Origin: Bacteroidales bacterium
GTDB taxonomy: Bacteria > Bacteroidota > Bacteroidia > Bacteroidales > UBA932
NCBI GenBank assembly: GCA_016290835.1
Contig: JAEEVG010000001.1
Coordinates: 90,554-154,553, forward strand
Direction: 5' to 3'
DNA length: 64,000 nt
Below the pieces are notes generated by a model that was not told the DNA's origin, searched no databases, and worked only from the letters and a program-made list of their open reading frames with translations. Numbering within the stretch: the stretch's first letter is position 1; the number at the start of each line of letters is the position of its first letter. Shown here piece by piece: positions 48,207-58,003 of the stretch. The translations under genes were made by a program, and so were the position numbers.

Positions 48207-49978
48207 TGCAATTTCTCGAGCTGCTCGCTCCTGCCAGGACGAAGGATATCGGCATCGCAGCCATCGACTGCGGTGCCGATGCCGTCTATATTGCCGGTCC
48301 GGAATTCGGGGCGCGCAAGGCGGCGGGCAACTCCTTTGAGGATATCGCGGAACTCTGCGCCTACGCGCACCGTTTCGGCGCCCGCATCTTCGTTACTTTC
48401 AATACCTTATGGCAGGAAGGCGAAGAGGAGGAGGCCCACGCGCAGCTGCTCCGCGCCCAGCAGGCGGGCGCGGACGCTTTCATCATCCGGGAGCCGCGCA
48501 TCGCCGCGTGGGCGGACGTCACCGTCCCGCTGCACGCCTCGACCCAGTGCGCCATCCGGGATGTGGAGCGGGCCCGTTACTTTGAGTCGCTGGGCTGTTC
48601 GCGCATCATCCTGGAGCGGGAGCTTCCGCTGCAGACCATACGCGAGATCTGCGCCGCCGTGTCCTGCGAGGTGGAATGCTTCGTCCACGGGGCGCTGTGC
48701 GTAGGCTATAGCGGCGACTGCCGCCTGTCGGAGTACCTCGACGGACGGAGTGCGGACCGCGGGGAATGCATCCAGGCCTGCCGTTCACTCTACGACCTGG
48801 TGGACGGACAGGGGCGCACCCTGCTGCGCAACAAGGCCGTCCTCTCGCTCAAGGATTTCAATCTCAAGGCCCGGCTGGAGGAGCTCGCCGATGCTGGGGT
48901 CAGTTCCTTCAAGATCGAGGGCCGGCTCAAGAACGCCTCCTATGTCAAGAATGTCGTGCGGGACTATTCCCTGGCGCTGGATGCGCTGGTCGCGAAGTAC
49001 CCCGACCGTTACCGCCGCGCCTCCTGGGGCGTGGTAGACGGCGGTTTCACGCCCGATACGGCCAAGACCTTCAACCGCGGCTACACAGAACTGTTCCTCG
49101 ACGGAGAACGGGGCCGCTGGTCCTCGATGGACGCGCCCAAATCGATGGGCGAGGCCGTGGGAACGGTCTGCCGCATCCGCCGCACGCCCGGCCGCGGGAT
49201 GCAGTTCGAGCTCCGGCCGCTGCGACGCGACCTTCAGCTGCGCAACGGGGACGGTTTTGCGTTCGCCACGGCGGACGGGGTGGTCGGCTTCCGGGGGGAC
49301 GTATGCGAGGGCCTGCTGGTGCGCTGCAAGGATGTTCCCGACCTGCGGGAGGGGATGCAACTCTACCGCAATATCAACGCCGCTTTCGAGAAGGCCCTTG
49401 AGGCCGGGGCCTGCCGCAGGGAGATCCCGGTGAGCCTGTCGCTGTGCATCCGCGGCAAGTACGTGCTCGAACTGCGCGCCCGCAGCCAGGACGGCCGCGA
49501 GGTGCTGAGTCCCTTCCACACCGACGTGGAGACCGCCGAGAACCGCGAACGCGCGGCGGCGATGCTGCGTGAACAGCTCTCCAAGCGCAGCGGGATCTAT
49601 CATTTCTCGCTGGACGAAATGGATGTCCGGACCGCGGGGGGCAATCTCCCGCTGCTGTCCGCCTCCACCATCAACGGCATCCGGCGTCTGGTTGCGGAGG
49701 ACCTGGACGCGCTGCCCTGCCGCGCCGTTCCGCTGGCCGCCGGCCGCTGCGGCTGGCCCCGGCCCGGTCAGCCTGAGCGACCCCAACCCTGTCATCCTGA
49801 GCGCAGCGAAGGATCTGAACTCCTCCGCACCAAGTACTGCGTGCGCTATGAGCTCGGCCTCTGCCCGCGCTACCAGGGGGGACAGCCCCCGCAGGAGCTC
49901 TTCCTGCTCAACAACGGCCGGCGTCTCCGCCTTGGTTTCGACTGCGCCGCCTGCGAAATGACCGTCACCCCCGCGTAA
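48206..49978 (+). CDS. U32 family peptidase (RlhA/YhbU-like)
   Basis: 590 aa. 'FLELLAPARTKDIGIAAIDC' and 'VECFVHGALCVGYSGDCRLS' are U32 hallmarks (in RlhA relatives the cysteines bind an iron-sulfur cluster used in 23S rRNA C2501 hydroxylation). 'LLRNKAVLSLKDFNL' and 'FKIEGRLKNASYVKNVVRDY' are also typical. Near residue 530 the reading frame contains 'CHPERSEGSE', the direct translation of a REP-like unit (49788-49815), which seems to have inserted without breaking the frame. C-terminal cysteines follow (Y-C-V-R-Y-E-L-G-L-C). Confidence 0.88.
   Translation: MQFLELLAPARTKDIGIAAIDCGADAVYIAGPEFGARKAAGNSFEDIAELCAYAHRFGARIFVTFNTLWQEGEEEEAHAQLLRAQQAGADAFIIREPRIAAWADVTVPLHASTQCAIRDVERARYFESLGCSRIILERELPLQTIREICAAVSCEVECFVHGALCVGYSGDCRLSEYLDGRSADRGECIQACRSLYDLVDGQGRTLLRNKAVLSLKDFNLKARLEELADAGVSSFKIEGRLKNASYVKNVVRDYSLALDALVAKYPDRYRRASWGVVDGGFTPDTAKTFNRGYTELFLDGERGRWSSMDAPKSMGEAVGTVCRIRRTPGRGMQFELRPLRRDLQLRNGDGFAFATADGVVGFRGDVCEGLLVRCKDVPDLREGMQLYRNINAAFEKALEAGACRREIPVSLSLCIRGKYVLELRARSQDGREVLSPFHTDVETAENRERAAAMLREQLSKRSGIYHFSLDEMDVRTAGGNLPLLSASTINGIRRLVAEDLDALPCRAVPLAAGRCGWPRPGQPERPQPCHPERSEGSELLRTKYCVRYELGLCPRYQGGQPPQELFLLNNGRRLRLGFDCAACEMTVTPA
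49769..49815. repeat. REP-like doublet, copy 3, inside a gene
   Basis: Half unit GTCAGCCTGAGCGA (49768-49781) and full unit 49788-49815 (GTCATCCTGAGCGCAGCGAA at its centre), in the orientation opposite to copies 1 and 2. It lies within the U32 coding sequence. Confidence 0.75.
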
Positions 49979-49984
49979 GGGTTT

Positions 49985-51157
49985 CTATTCGAGGCCGAAG
50001 GTGATCTCCACGTCGCCGAAGCGGCCGCTGACGGTATGCTCTTCGCCGTCGAAAATGCTTTTGAAGAAGTTGCGGGTGAGCTGGCCGCGCCAGACGATGT
50101 CGTCCTTGTCTTTGTAGGGGAGCTCCAGTTCGAAGCCGTATGATTTGGAATTGTATTTTACCACGGCGCTGGTCTTCCAGCTCGTCGTGGTGCCGCCGTC
50201 ATCTTCCGTGATCAGGAAGGCGATTTTCTCCATCTGGTCGGTGAAATTGGTCAGCAGGATGACGTCAAAGGGGACCTTCTTGCCGAGCTGGCGGCGCTTG
50301 ACCACCACCATGAAGTCCGTGACCGTGGGCGTGTAGTTGCGCAGATCGTCCTCCTTGGTGGCCTTGAAGCCGTCCACCGCCCCGGTCTTGATGAAGAATT
50401 CCGACGCCCCGCCGAACCAGGAATCGTAGTTGCGCAGCATCGTGAAGTCTTTGACGCGCAGCAGGTATTCCTTCGGCTCGACTTTTTCTTTACTGGCTTT
50501 GGTGCCGCCCTGCGGGGTGGGTGTGAAGAGCTCCAGCGGGGTGTAGGCCGCATCGTCATTGCGGTTGATGACCCACACGGGCCGCTTCAGGGCCACCTGC
50601 TCGGTCACGAGCACCGAGTCCACGACGTGGGCGCCCTGTGCATCGATGCGGATCTCGTAGCCGTAGTTGGACTCGGCGCCGAAGCCCGGATCGAAGGTGA
50701 CGATGGGGAAGGATTTCCCGTCCCAGTCTTCGGAGTAGGGCCAGTAAATCTGCATATCGGATTCGCTGAGCGCATTGAGATAGCGTTCGACGTCCGCGCC
50801 GCCGGCCTTGGTGCCGTAGCGCTGCGAGAAATAATCGCTCAGCAGGTCGCGGAGGGGCGTCTTGTAGCCGCCGGCCCTGGTGCCGGGGGCTTTGTCCCCC
50901 ACGCCCGATCCGGGCGCCGCGATCAGGTCGGACAGGCGATATTCCTCATCATAGCCGTTGAGCGAGGAAGCGCTCACGGCGTCGTGGACCTCGGCGAGCT
51001 GCTCACCCTGCAAAGGGAGGTTGGAGAGGATTTTGGCTACATCGGAGAGGGTGAAGATTCCGCCCTCTTCGGGGATTTCCAGTTTGTGGGTCTGCACGTC
51101 ACAGGCAGCGAAGGCGAGGGGGAGCAGCAGCCCCGACAGAAGTCTCATCGTTTTCAT
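49985..51157 (-). CDS. lipoprotein, unknown function
   Basis: 390 aa from the ATG at 51157 (MKTMRLLSGLLLPLAFAAC, mature CDVQTHKLEIPEE). 'GTRAGGYKTPLRDLLSDYFS' and 'YGTKAGGADVERYLNALSES' stand out in the N-terminal half; the C-terminal half is beta-rich ('YGFELELPYKDKDDIVWRG'). No domain is recognised, although it may bind a partner at the surface. The gap upstream, 51158-51293, contains an inverted repeat ATCCCG...CGGGAT (51205-51237). It is convergent with the U32 gene. Confidence 0.7.
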   Translation of the reverse strand: MKTMRLLSGLLLPLAFAACDVQTHKLEIPEEGGIFTLSDVAKILSNLPLQGEQLAEVHDAVSASSLNGYDEEYRLSDLIAAPGSGVGDKAPGTRAGGYKTPLRDLLSDYFSQRYGTKAGGADVERYLNALSESDMQIYWPYSEDWDGKSFPIVTFDPGFGAESNYGYEIRIDAQGAHVVDSVLVTEQVALKRPVWVINRNDDAAYTPLELFTPTPQGGTKASKEKVEPKEYLLRVKDFTMLRNYDSWFGGASEFFIKTGAVDGFKATKEDDLRNYTPTVTDFMVVVKRRQLGKKVPFDVILLTNFTDQMEKIAFLITEDDGGTTTSWKTSAVVKYNSKSYGFELELPYKDKDDIVWRGQLTRNFFKSIFDGEEHTVSGRFGDVEITFGLE

Positions 51158-51293
51158 ATTGCATCGGTTTTGTTTCGCTGCAAAGTGACGAAGAAAGACC
51201 CGTTTATCCCGTGAATAAACGTTTAATATCCGGGATTTACCATTCCGTAAACATAAATATTTGTTTGTGAGGAATTTACCTCGGAAACCCGCT

Positions 51294-52154
51294 TCAGGCG
51301 TCAAAACGGATAAACCGTTCTTTTCCGAAGAAATCGCGCAGAATTTGAACGTTTTTGAAGCCTGCATCGCGGAAGACCCCGGCCGTATCGGCCCCGAGCA
51401 TCTCGTTGATCTCCACGATCCCCGCTCCGCCTTCCCGCAGGAAGCGCCGGCCCCAGCGCGCGATGGCCCGGAAGAAGAGCAGCGGATCCCCGTCCGGCAC
51501 GAAGAGCGCCTCCGCGGGCTCGAAGTCCCGCACGTTGGGCCGCAGCTGCTCCCGCTCCCGCTCCAGGATATAGGGCGGATTGCTGAGGATCAGGTCGAAG
51601 GGCCCGAAGGGGAAGTCCTGCTCCGGATCCAGTACGTCCGCCTGTATGAAGCAGGGGCCCGCCGTCTCGCCCGGGAACTGCTCCCGGGCATAGGCGAGGG
51701 CGGTCTCCGACAGGTCCACGCCCACCACGGCGGCATCCCGGATCTCCAGGGCCACGCTCCAGGCGATGCAGCCCGATCCGGTGCACAGGTCCAGCACCCG
51801 GGGCGGCTCTTCGGCGGCGGTTTCGCGCAGGAAACGGATGCCCTCGGCCACCAGCCCCTCCGTCTCGGGACGGGGGACCAGCACCCCGGGGCCCACGGCA
51901 AAGCGCCGGTCGCAGAACTCCGCGACCCCCAGCACATACTGGATGGGCTCGCCCGTGCAGAGCCGCCGCAGATCGTCTTCCAGGACAGCCTCCAGTTCGG
52001 ACGGGACGCTCGTGAGGGGCTCGATGATGTGGGTGTAGCGTGCCACGCCCAGCCGTTCGGCGCACAGCATCAAAACCAAACCCCTCGCCTCCGGCGAAGG
52101 GTACAGGGTCTCGAGGCGGGCGGTGCCGCGGCGGATGAATTCTGCGAGCAGCAC
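51294..52154 (-). CDS. prmC: release factor glutamine methyltransferase PrmC
   Basis: 286 aa from a GTG start. 'GEPIQYVLGVAEFCDRRFAV' and 'VLVPRPETE' are the N-terminal hallmark; 'VLDLCTGSGCIAWSVALE' binds SAM and 'LILSNPPYI' is the NPPY active motif. It methylates the GGQ glutamine of RF1 and RF2. The start overlaps the ddl stop (TAGTG), so translation is coupled. Confidence 0.93.
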   Translation of the reverse strand: MLLAEFIRRGTARLETLYPSPEARGLVLMLCAERLGVARYTHIIEPLTSVPSELEAVLEDDLRRLCTGEPIQYVLGVAEFCDRRFAVGPGVLVPRPETEGLVAEGIRFLRETAAEEPPRVLDLCTGSGCIAWSVALEIRDAAVVGVDLSETALAYAREQFPGETAGPCFIQADVLDPEQDFPFGPFDLILSNPPYILEREREQLRPNVRDFEPAEALFVPDGDPLLFFRAIARWGRRFLREGGAGIVEINEMLGADTAGVFRDAGFKNVQILRDFFGKERFIRFDA

Positions 52155-53170
52155 TAGGTATTCTCAATAATAGTGCTCAGGAACGCGGTCATATCCAGCC
52201 CGGCGGTGCGGACCATCTTGGGCACGAGCGAGGCGCTCGTCATACCCGGGATCGTGTTGATCTCCAGGAAATACAGGCCGTCTTCGGCGAGGATGTAGTC
52301 CATCCGGACCACGCCCCGGCAGCCCAGGCGGAAGTAAATCCTGGCCGTGGTGTTCTGCACCAGTTCCCGCACCTCGTCGGGGACGGGGGCGGGGCAGATC
52401 TCCTGGCTGTGGCCGTTGTACTTAGCGTCGTAGTCGAAGTACTCATTGTCCGTGACGATCTCGATCAGCGGGAGGGTGCAGACTTTCTCCCCGTCGAAAT
52501 AAGCGGCGCAGGTGAGTTCGCGTCCGTTGATGCCCTGCTCGATGAGCACGGTATGGTTCTCGCTGAAAGCGAACTGGATGGCCGGCCCCAGTTCCGCGGG
52601 CTGGCAGACGCGCGTGACCCCGAAGCTGGATCCGCCCTGCGTGGGCTTCACGAACACGGGGAACTGCAACTTGCCCAGCACCTCGGCATCGATCTCTGCG
52701 TGGTTCATCCCGTGGCGCACGAATACGTCCGGGGCGCACTTGGCGAGTCCCAGTTCGCGCACATAGCACTTGCAGGCGTATTTGTCGAAGACAATCGAGC
52801 AGATGCTCGAGTCGCAGGTACTGCAGGGGATGCCGAGCATTTCGAGATAGCCCTCCATCTGGCCGGTCTCGCCGGGGGCGCCGTGTTGGACGATGTAGGC
52901 GTAGTCGAAGCGGACCTTCTCGCCCAGGACCACGACGGAGAAATCCGTCTTGTCCACTTCGGGGCGGGACCCCTCGGGGAAAGTGACGCGCATCGCATTG
53001 CGCTTGCGGGCTGCTACGAGCTGCCATTTCCCGAAGCGGGCGAAGATCTCGTAGACGTCATACTCGTTCCCGTCGATGCGGGAGGCGACGAATTCACCGC
53101 TGCGGCAGGAGACCTCCCATTCGGAGGAGTCGCTGCCGTACACCACGGCGAGGGTCTTGTATTTGCTCAT
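52154..53170 (-). CDS. ddl: D-alanine--D-alanine ligase
   Basis: 338 aa ATP-grasp enzyme that makes D-Ala-D-Ala for peptidoglycan. 'VYGSDSSEWEVSCRSGEF' is the N-terminal lobe, 'FPVFVKPTQGGSSFGVTRV' the ATP lid, and 'VVRMDYILAEDGLYFLEINT' with 'IPGMTSASL' the metal-binding end. It lies 3 nt downstream of PBP1A, which uses its product after export. Confidence 0.94.
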   Translation of the reverse strand: MSKYKTLAVVYGSDSSEWEVSCRSGEFVASRIDGNEYDVYEIFARFGKWQLVAARKRNAMRVTFPEGSRPEVDKTDFSVVVLGEKVRFDYAYIVQHGAPGETGQMEGYLEMLGIPCSTCDSSICSIVFDKYACKCYVRELGLAKCAPDVFVRHGMNHAEIDAEVLGKLQFPVFVKPTQGGSSFGVTRVCQPAELGPAIQFAFSENHTVLIEQGINGRELTCAAYFDGEKVCTLPLIEIVTDNEYFDYDAKYNGHSQEICPAPVPDEVRELVQNTTARIYFRLGCRGVVRMDYILAEDGLYFLEINTIPGMTSASLVPKMVRTAGLDMTAFLSTIIENT

Positions 53171-53173
53171 ACC

Positions 53174-55552
53174 TTATTTGAAATAGTACTCTTCTTCTTC
53201 GTTGCGGACGCCGGTGGCGCCTTCGGAGCCGACATAATCATCCCCGTAGCCGCCGAGCAGGATGCCGTCCGTGGCGCAGTTGAATTGCAGCGCGCCGCCG
53301 CTCGGGGGCAGGAAATGGTCATTCTCCATCGACCAGCCGATGCTCGGGTCCGCGAGGCACTTCTTCATCCAGATGCCCCAGATCGGCAGGGATGCGTTGG
53401 CGCCCTGGCCCAGGGAAGTGGAATTGAAGTGGACCTGGCGGTCCTCGCCACCTACCCACACACCGGCGGTGATGTTGGGCGTGTAGCCGATGAACCAGCC
53501 GTCGGAGTTGTCGTTGGTCGTGCCGGTCTTGCCGGCGATCTCACCGAGCAGGCCGTAGACGCTGCGCAGGCGGTTGCCGGTACCCTCGTTGACCACGCCG
53601 CGCATCAGCTCCACCATCAGGTAGGCGGTCTGTTCGGAGATGGCGTCCCGTTTCTGGTTGCTGAAGCTGTCGATCTCCCGGCCGTCGCTGTCGGTGATGC
53701 GGGTGACGTACTGCGGGGTGACGTAGGTGCCGTGCGAGGGGAAGGTGTTGATCGCCGACACCATGTCGAACACGGGGACTTCGGCCGAGCCCACGCAGAG
53801 CGAGAAGACCTCCTCCAGATGCGTCTGGATGCCCATCTGGTGGATCATCCGCACGAGGGCGGCGGGCCCGAGTTCCTTCATCAGGAAGGCCGAGATGTTG
53901 TTGGAACTGTTGGCCAGGCCCCAGCGGAGGGTCACCGTCCGTCCGATCCATTCCTGCTTGTCCGTACTGCGGGGCGTCCAGACGGTACCGTTGTCCAGCA
54001 CGAAGGTCTGGGGCAGGTTGACCACCCGGTCGCAGGGGTTCATCCCTTCCTGCATCGCGAGGGTGTAGAGGAAGGGTTTGATGGTCGATCCGACCTGGCG
54101 CTTGCCCTGGCGGACGTTGTCATATTTGAAGTAGCGGTAGTTGGGGCCGCCGACGTAGGCTTTGATGTAGCCCGTGACCGGCTCGATGGCCATGAAGCCG
54201 CAGCGCAGGATGCCCTTGTAGTAGCGGATCGAGTCGTCCGGGGTCATCGTGGTGTCCACGTAGCCCTTCTCATTCCAGCTGAAGACGCGCATCTTTTCGG
54301 GCTTGGAGAACTGGGCGAGGATCTCGGCGTCGCTCTTGCCGGCGCGGTGCTGCAGGCGGTAGCGGTCGCTCCAGCGGCGGGCCTGGTTCATCAGCAGCTC
54401 GGCGGTCTTGTTGTCCACGTCGTTGGCGAAGGGCTTGTTGCGCTTGCTCTTGAGCTCGCGGTCGAAGCTCTTCTGGAGGTTCTTCCCGAGATGTTCGGCG
54501 ACCGCCTCCTCGGCGTACTGCTGCATCTTATAATTGATAGTGGTGTAGATGCGCAGACCGTCGCGGTCCAGGTCGTAGGCGCTGCCGTCGGCTTTCTTGT
54601 TCTTGTTGAGCCAGCCGTAGATGGGGTCGTCCCGCCAGCGCAGGGAGTCGTGGGCATAGTCCTCGGGCCATTCGTAGTCCGACTTCTTGGGCCGTGTGGC
54701 GTTCATGTCGCGCCGGAGCATGTCGCGGAAGTAGGGGGCGCGCCCGGCGTTGTGGTCCTGCACCTGGAAGTTGAGGGTGATGGGGATCTGGCGGATGGAG
54801 TCGCGCTCGGCGCGGGTGAGGTAGCCGTTCTTTTCCATCTGGCCGATCACGAAATTGCGCCGCTCCAGCGAGAGGTCCGGGTTGAGGACCGGATTGTAGC
54901 GGGTGGGCTTGTTGACCATGCCTACCAGCAGGGCGGCTTCTTCGACCGTGAGGTCGGCGGGCTCCTTGGCGAAGTAGGTCTCCGCCGCGGCCTTGACGCC
55001 GTAGGCGCTGCTGCCGAAGAAGATGGAGTTCAGGTACATGTCCACGATCTCCTCCTTGGTGTAGTCGCGCTCGATCTTGACGGCGGTGATCCATTCCTTG
55101 AGTTTGATGAAGACCATCTGGAACTTGCTGCGGATGGTCTCGCGCGGGTAGAGGGTCTTGGCGAGCTGCTGGGTGATGGTGCTGCCGCCGCCCTGGCTGG
55201 AGTCGCGCATCAGCAGGGTCTTGACGAGCACGCGGGCGAGGCCTTTCATGTCGATGCCGGAGTGCTTGTAGAAGCGGGCGTCCTCCGTGGCGACGGCCGC
55301 GTTGACGAGGTGCTCCGAGAGTTCGTCGTAGGAGACGTAGGTGCGGTTTTCGATATGGAAGGTGGCGAGAACTTCTCCGTTCTCGGCAATGACCTGGGTG
55401 GCAAGTTTGTTATCCGGATGCTCCAACTCCTCGAAAGAAGGGATCTTCGCGAAGATGCCCACCAGCAACAGGAGCAGCAACACGAGGGCGAACGGAGCCA
55501 TGACCAGGATCCAGAACCACTTGACAATCTTCTTTTTGGTATTCTCTTTCAT
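53174..55552 (-). CDS. mrcA: penicillin-binding protein 1A (bifunctional)
   Basis: 792 aa. A cytoplasmic basic start, membrane helix (about 13-34), GT51 glycosyltransferase with 'VATEDARFYKHSGIDMKGLA' (catalytic Glu) and 'GGSTITQQLAKTLYP', and a transpeptidase with 'GSTIKPFLYTLAMQEG' (S-x-x-K), 'ANSSNNISAF' and 'IAGKTGTTNDNSDGWFIG' (KTG). It polymerises and cross-links peptidoglycan. First gene of the operon PBP1A-ddl-prmC; -7 element TAATTTTG at 55601-55608. Confidence 0.95.
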   Translation of the reverse strand: MKENTKKKIVKWFWILVMAPFALVLLLLLLVGIFAKIPSFEELEHPDNKLATQVIAENGEVLATFHIENRTYVSYDELSEHLVNAAVATEDARFYKHSGIDMKGLARVLVKTLLMRDSSQGGGSTITQQLAKTLYPRETIRSKFQMVFIKLKEWITAVKIERDYTKEEIVDMYLNSIFFGSSAYGVKAAAETYFAKEPADLTVEEAALLVGMVNKPTRYNPVLNPDLSLERRNFVIGQMEKNGYLTRAERDSIRQIPITLNFQVQDHNAGRAPYFRDMLRRDMNATRPKKSDYEWPEDYAHDSLRWRDDPIYGWLNKNKKADGSAYDLDRDGLRIYTTINYKMQQYAEEAVAEHLGKNLQKSFDRELKSKRNKPFANDVDNKTAELLMNQARRWSDRYRLQHRAGKSDAEILAQFSKPEKMRVFSWNEKGYVDTTMTPDDSIRYYKGILRCGFMAIEPVTGYIKAYVGGPNYRYFKYDNVRQGKRQVGSTIKPFLYTLAMQEGMNPCDRVVNLPQTFVLDNGTVWTPRSTDKQEWIGRTVTLRWGLANSSNNISAFLMKELGPAALVRMIHQMGIQTHLEEVFSLCVGSAEVPVFDMVSAINTFPSHGTYVTPQYVTRITDSDGREIDSFSNQKRDAISEQTAYLMVELMRGVVNEGTGNRLRSVYGLLGEIAGKTGTTNDNSDGWFIGYTPNITAGVWVGGEDRQVHFNSTSLGQGANASLPIWGIWMKKCLADPSIGWSMENDHFLPPSGGALQFNCATDGILLGGYGDDYVGSEGATGVRNEEEEYYFK

Positions 55553-55566
55553 CGGCGGAAAAATTT

Positions 55567-55608
55567 GTCATAATAAAATTATGACCCGTCTTCACGAGCG
55601 CAAAATTA
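55567..55608 (-). promoter_or_regulatory. PBP1A promoter and leader hairpin
   Basis: TAATTTTG on the minus strand (55601-55608) matches the -7 consensus. GTCATAAT (55567-55574) and ATTATGAC (55578-55585) form a perfect 8-bp inverted repeat in the leader, possibly an operator or hairpin. Confidence 0.45.
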
Positions 55609-55676
55609 ACGATTAAATTTTGAAATTTACCGAGTTTCTGATTTTCTTTGCACTCGAAAATGAAAAGAGAAAGCAT

Positions 55677-57992
55677 ATGGAGGGGAATTTAGTCATCGTC
55701 GAATCACCTACCAAGGCACAGACCATACAACGATATCTGGGGAAAGGTTTTACCGTCAAATCCAGCAAGGGCCACATCCGGGACCTGCAGGAGAAAAGCC
55801 TCAGCGTGGACATCTCGGACGGGTTCAAGCCCGAGTATGTCGTGCCCGCCGACAAGCGCAAGGTGGTCGCCGAACTGAAGAAGGCCGCCGACCAGGCCGA
55901 ACTCGTCTGGCTGGCTTCCGATGAGGACCGCGAGGGAGAGGCCATCTCCTGGCACCTGGTCCAGACCCTGGGCCTGGATCGCAGCCGCACGCGCCGCATC
56001 GTCTTCCACGAGATCACCAAGGACGCCATCCTGCACGCCATCGAGACCCCGCGGGACATCGACGAGAACCTCGTCAATGCCCAACAGGCCCGCCGCGTGC
56101 TGGACCGGCTCGTGGGCTTCGAACTCTCGCCCGTACTGTGGCGCAAGGTCCAGCGGGGCCTGTCGGCCGGCCGCGTCCAGTCCGTGGCGCTCCGCCTCGT
56201 GGTGGACCGCGAAAAGGAGATCATCGGCTTCCAGAATACACCTTATTATAGGATAGAGGGCCAGTTCGTGGCCGGCGGGGTCAAGGTCAAAGGCCTGCTG
56301 GATGCACATTTCACCACCCAGGAGGAGGCGCGCGCCTTCCTGCAGGACTGCATCGGCGCCGCCTGGCACGTCGCTTCGGTCGACAAGAAGGAAGCCGTCC
56401 GCTACCCGGCCGCTCCCTTCACGACCTCCACGCTCCAGCAGGAGGCCGCCCGCAAGCTCCACTTCCCCGTGAGCCTGACGATGCGCCTCGCCCAGGGCCT
56501 CTATGAGCGCGGTCTGATCACCTATATGCGTACGGACTCCACCAACCTGTCCAGCCTCGCGCTCGGTACCTCCAAGCAGTTCATCCTGGACAATTTCGGA
56601 CCGGAGTATTCCCACCCGCGCCAGTACAAGACCCGCAGCAAGGGCGCCCAGGAGGCCCACGAAGCCATCCGCCCGACCTTCATCGCCAATACCGACATCG
56701 AGGGCACCCTCCAGGAGAAGAAGCTCTACAACCTGATCTGGAAGCGCACCGTGGCTTCCCAGATGGCCGAGGCCAAGGTCCTCGGGACCACCATCAAGCT
56801 CCTCTCCGACAAGCGCTCCGAACCTTTCACCATCCAGGCCACGGAAGTTCTCTTCGACGGCTTCCTCAAGCTCTATATGGAAGGTACCGACGACGAGCCC
56901 CAGGACGAAGGCAATGTCATTCTCCCGCCGCTCTCGGTCGGGGATCAGCTCGCCTGCCGGAGCATTACCGCCGACTGCAAGTTCACCCAGGCGCCGCCCC
57001 GCTATTCTGAGGCCACCCTCGTCAAGAAGCTCGAAGAGTTGGGTATCGGCCGGCCCGCCACCTATTCCCAGACCATTTCCACGCTGACCACCGGCCGCGG
57101 CTATCTCTACAAGGGGGATGTCGAGGGCCGCAAGGTCCCCGTGACCCGGCTCAGCCTCAAGGGCGGAACCATCAGCGAATCCGCCCGGACGGAAACCGTG
57201 GGCGCGGAGCGCCAGAAACTCATCCCGCAGGAGATCGGCATCATCGTCTCGGACTACCTGGTGGCCAATTTCCCGCGGATCATGGACTACGATTTCACGG
57301 CCGACGTGGAGAAGGATTTCGACGAGATCGCCGAAGGCAAGCAGGTCTGGAACGAAGTCATCGCCGCCTTCTACGGCGACTTCCATACCAAGGTGGACGC
57401 CACCTTGAATGACGGCCGCTACGCCCACGTGGAGCGCGTCCTCGGGGTGGACCCCGCAGACGGTCGCACGGTCATCGCGCGCTACGGCCAGTTCGGCGCC
57501 TTCGTCCAGAAGGGGGAGGGAGAAGACCGGCAGTCCGCCAGCCTGGCCAAGGGCCAGCTCATCGAGACCGTGACCCTGGAGGAGGCGCTGAAACTGCTCT
57601 CGTTCCCTCGCCGGCTCGGCAGTTATGAGGATGTGGATATCCAGATTTTCAAGGGTCGCTACGGTCCCTACATCAAGTACGGTGACAAGAACATTTCCCT
57701 GCCCCGCGGCGCCGATCCGATGCGTCTCAGCCTGGAGGAGTGCATCCCCCTGGTGCAGGCCGTTCTCGGAGGAGCTCCAGCCGGATCCGTGATCCGGGAG
57801 TTCCAGCCGGCGGGCATATCCGTGCTCAACGGCCGCTACGGCCCTTACATCAAGTTCGACGGACGCAACTTCCGGATTCCGCGCGGCACGGACGCCACCG
57901 CGCTGACCGAGGAGGACTGCCGCCGGATCATCGCCTCGGCCCCGGCCGCCGGGGCTGCGCCCAGCACCCGAAGGTATAAGAAAAATAAATAA
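55677..57992 (+). CDS. topA: DNA topoisomerase I
   Basis: 771 aa from the ATG at 55677, followed by VIVESPTKAQTIQRYLG. Type IA enzyme: Toprim acidic residues in 'ASDEDREGEAISWHL', active Tyr in 'GLITYMRTDSTNLS', 'QEAHEAIRPTF'. The C-terminus has two topoisomerase C-terminal repeats ('FKGRYGPYIKYGDKNISLPR' and 'NGRYGPYIKFDGRNFRIPRG') and no cysteine zinc fingers, as in other Bacteroidota. It relaxes negative supercoils. Divergent from PBP1A. Confidence 0.95.
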   Translation: MEGNLVIVESPTKAQTIQRYLGKGFTVKSSKGHIRDLQEKSLSVDISDGFKPEYVVPADKRKVVAELKKAADQAELVWLASDEDREGEAISWHLVQTLGLDRSRTRRIVFHEITKDAILHAIETPRDIDENLVNAQQARRVLDRLVGFELSPVLWRKVQRGLSAGRVQSVALRLVVDREKEIIGFQNTPYYRIEGQFVAGGVKVKGLLDAHFTTQEEARAFLQDCIGAAWHVASVDKKEAVRYPAAPFTTSTLQQEAARKLHFPVSLTMRLAQGLYERGLITYMRTDSTNLSSLALGTSKQFILDNFGPEYSHPRQYKTRSKGAQEAHEAIRPTFIANTDIEGTLQEKKLYNLIWKRTVASQMAEAKVLGTTIKLLSDKRSEPFTIQATEVLFDGFLKLYMEGTDDEPQDEGNVILPPLSVGDQLACRSITADCKFTQAPPRYSEATLVKKLEELGIGRPATYSQTISTLTTGRGYLYKGDVEGRKVPVTRLSLKGGTISESARTETVGAERQKLIPQEIGIIVSDYLVANFPRIMDYDFTADVEKDFDEIAEGKQVWNEVIAAFYGDFHTKVDATLNDGRYAHVERVLGVDPADGRTVIARYGQFGAFVQKGEGEDRQSASLAKGQLIETVTLEEALKLLSFPRRLGSYEDVDIQIFKGRYGPYIKYGDKNISLPRGADPMRLSLEECIPLVQAVLGGAPAGSVIREFQPAGISVLNGRYGPYIKFDGRNFRIPRGTDATALTEEDCRRIIASAPAAGAAPSTRRYKKNK

Positions 57993-58003
57993 CTACATGA
58001 TTT

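Noticed and set aside
52409-55573. 1054-aa plus-strand open frame
   Set aside because: Antisense to ddl and PBP1A; composition is the usual shadow of GC-rich genes, and both minus-strand genes are clearly real.
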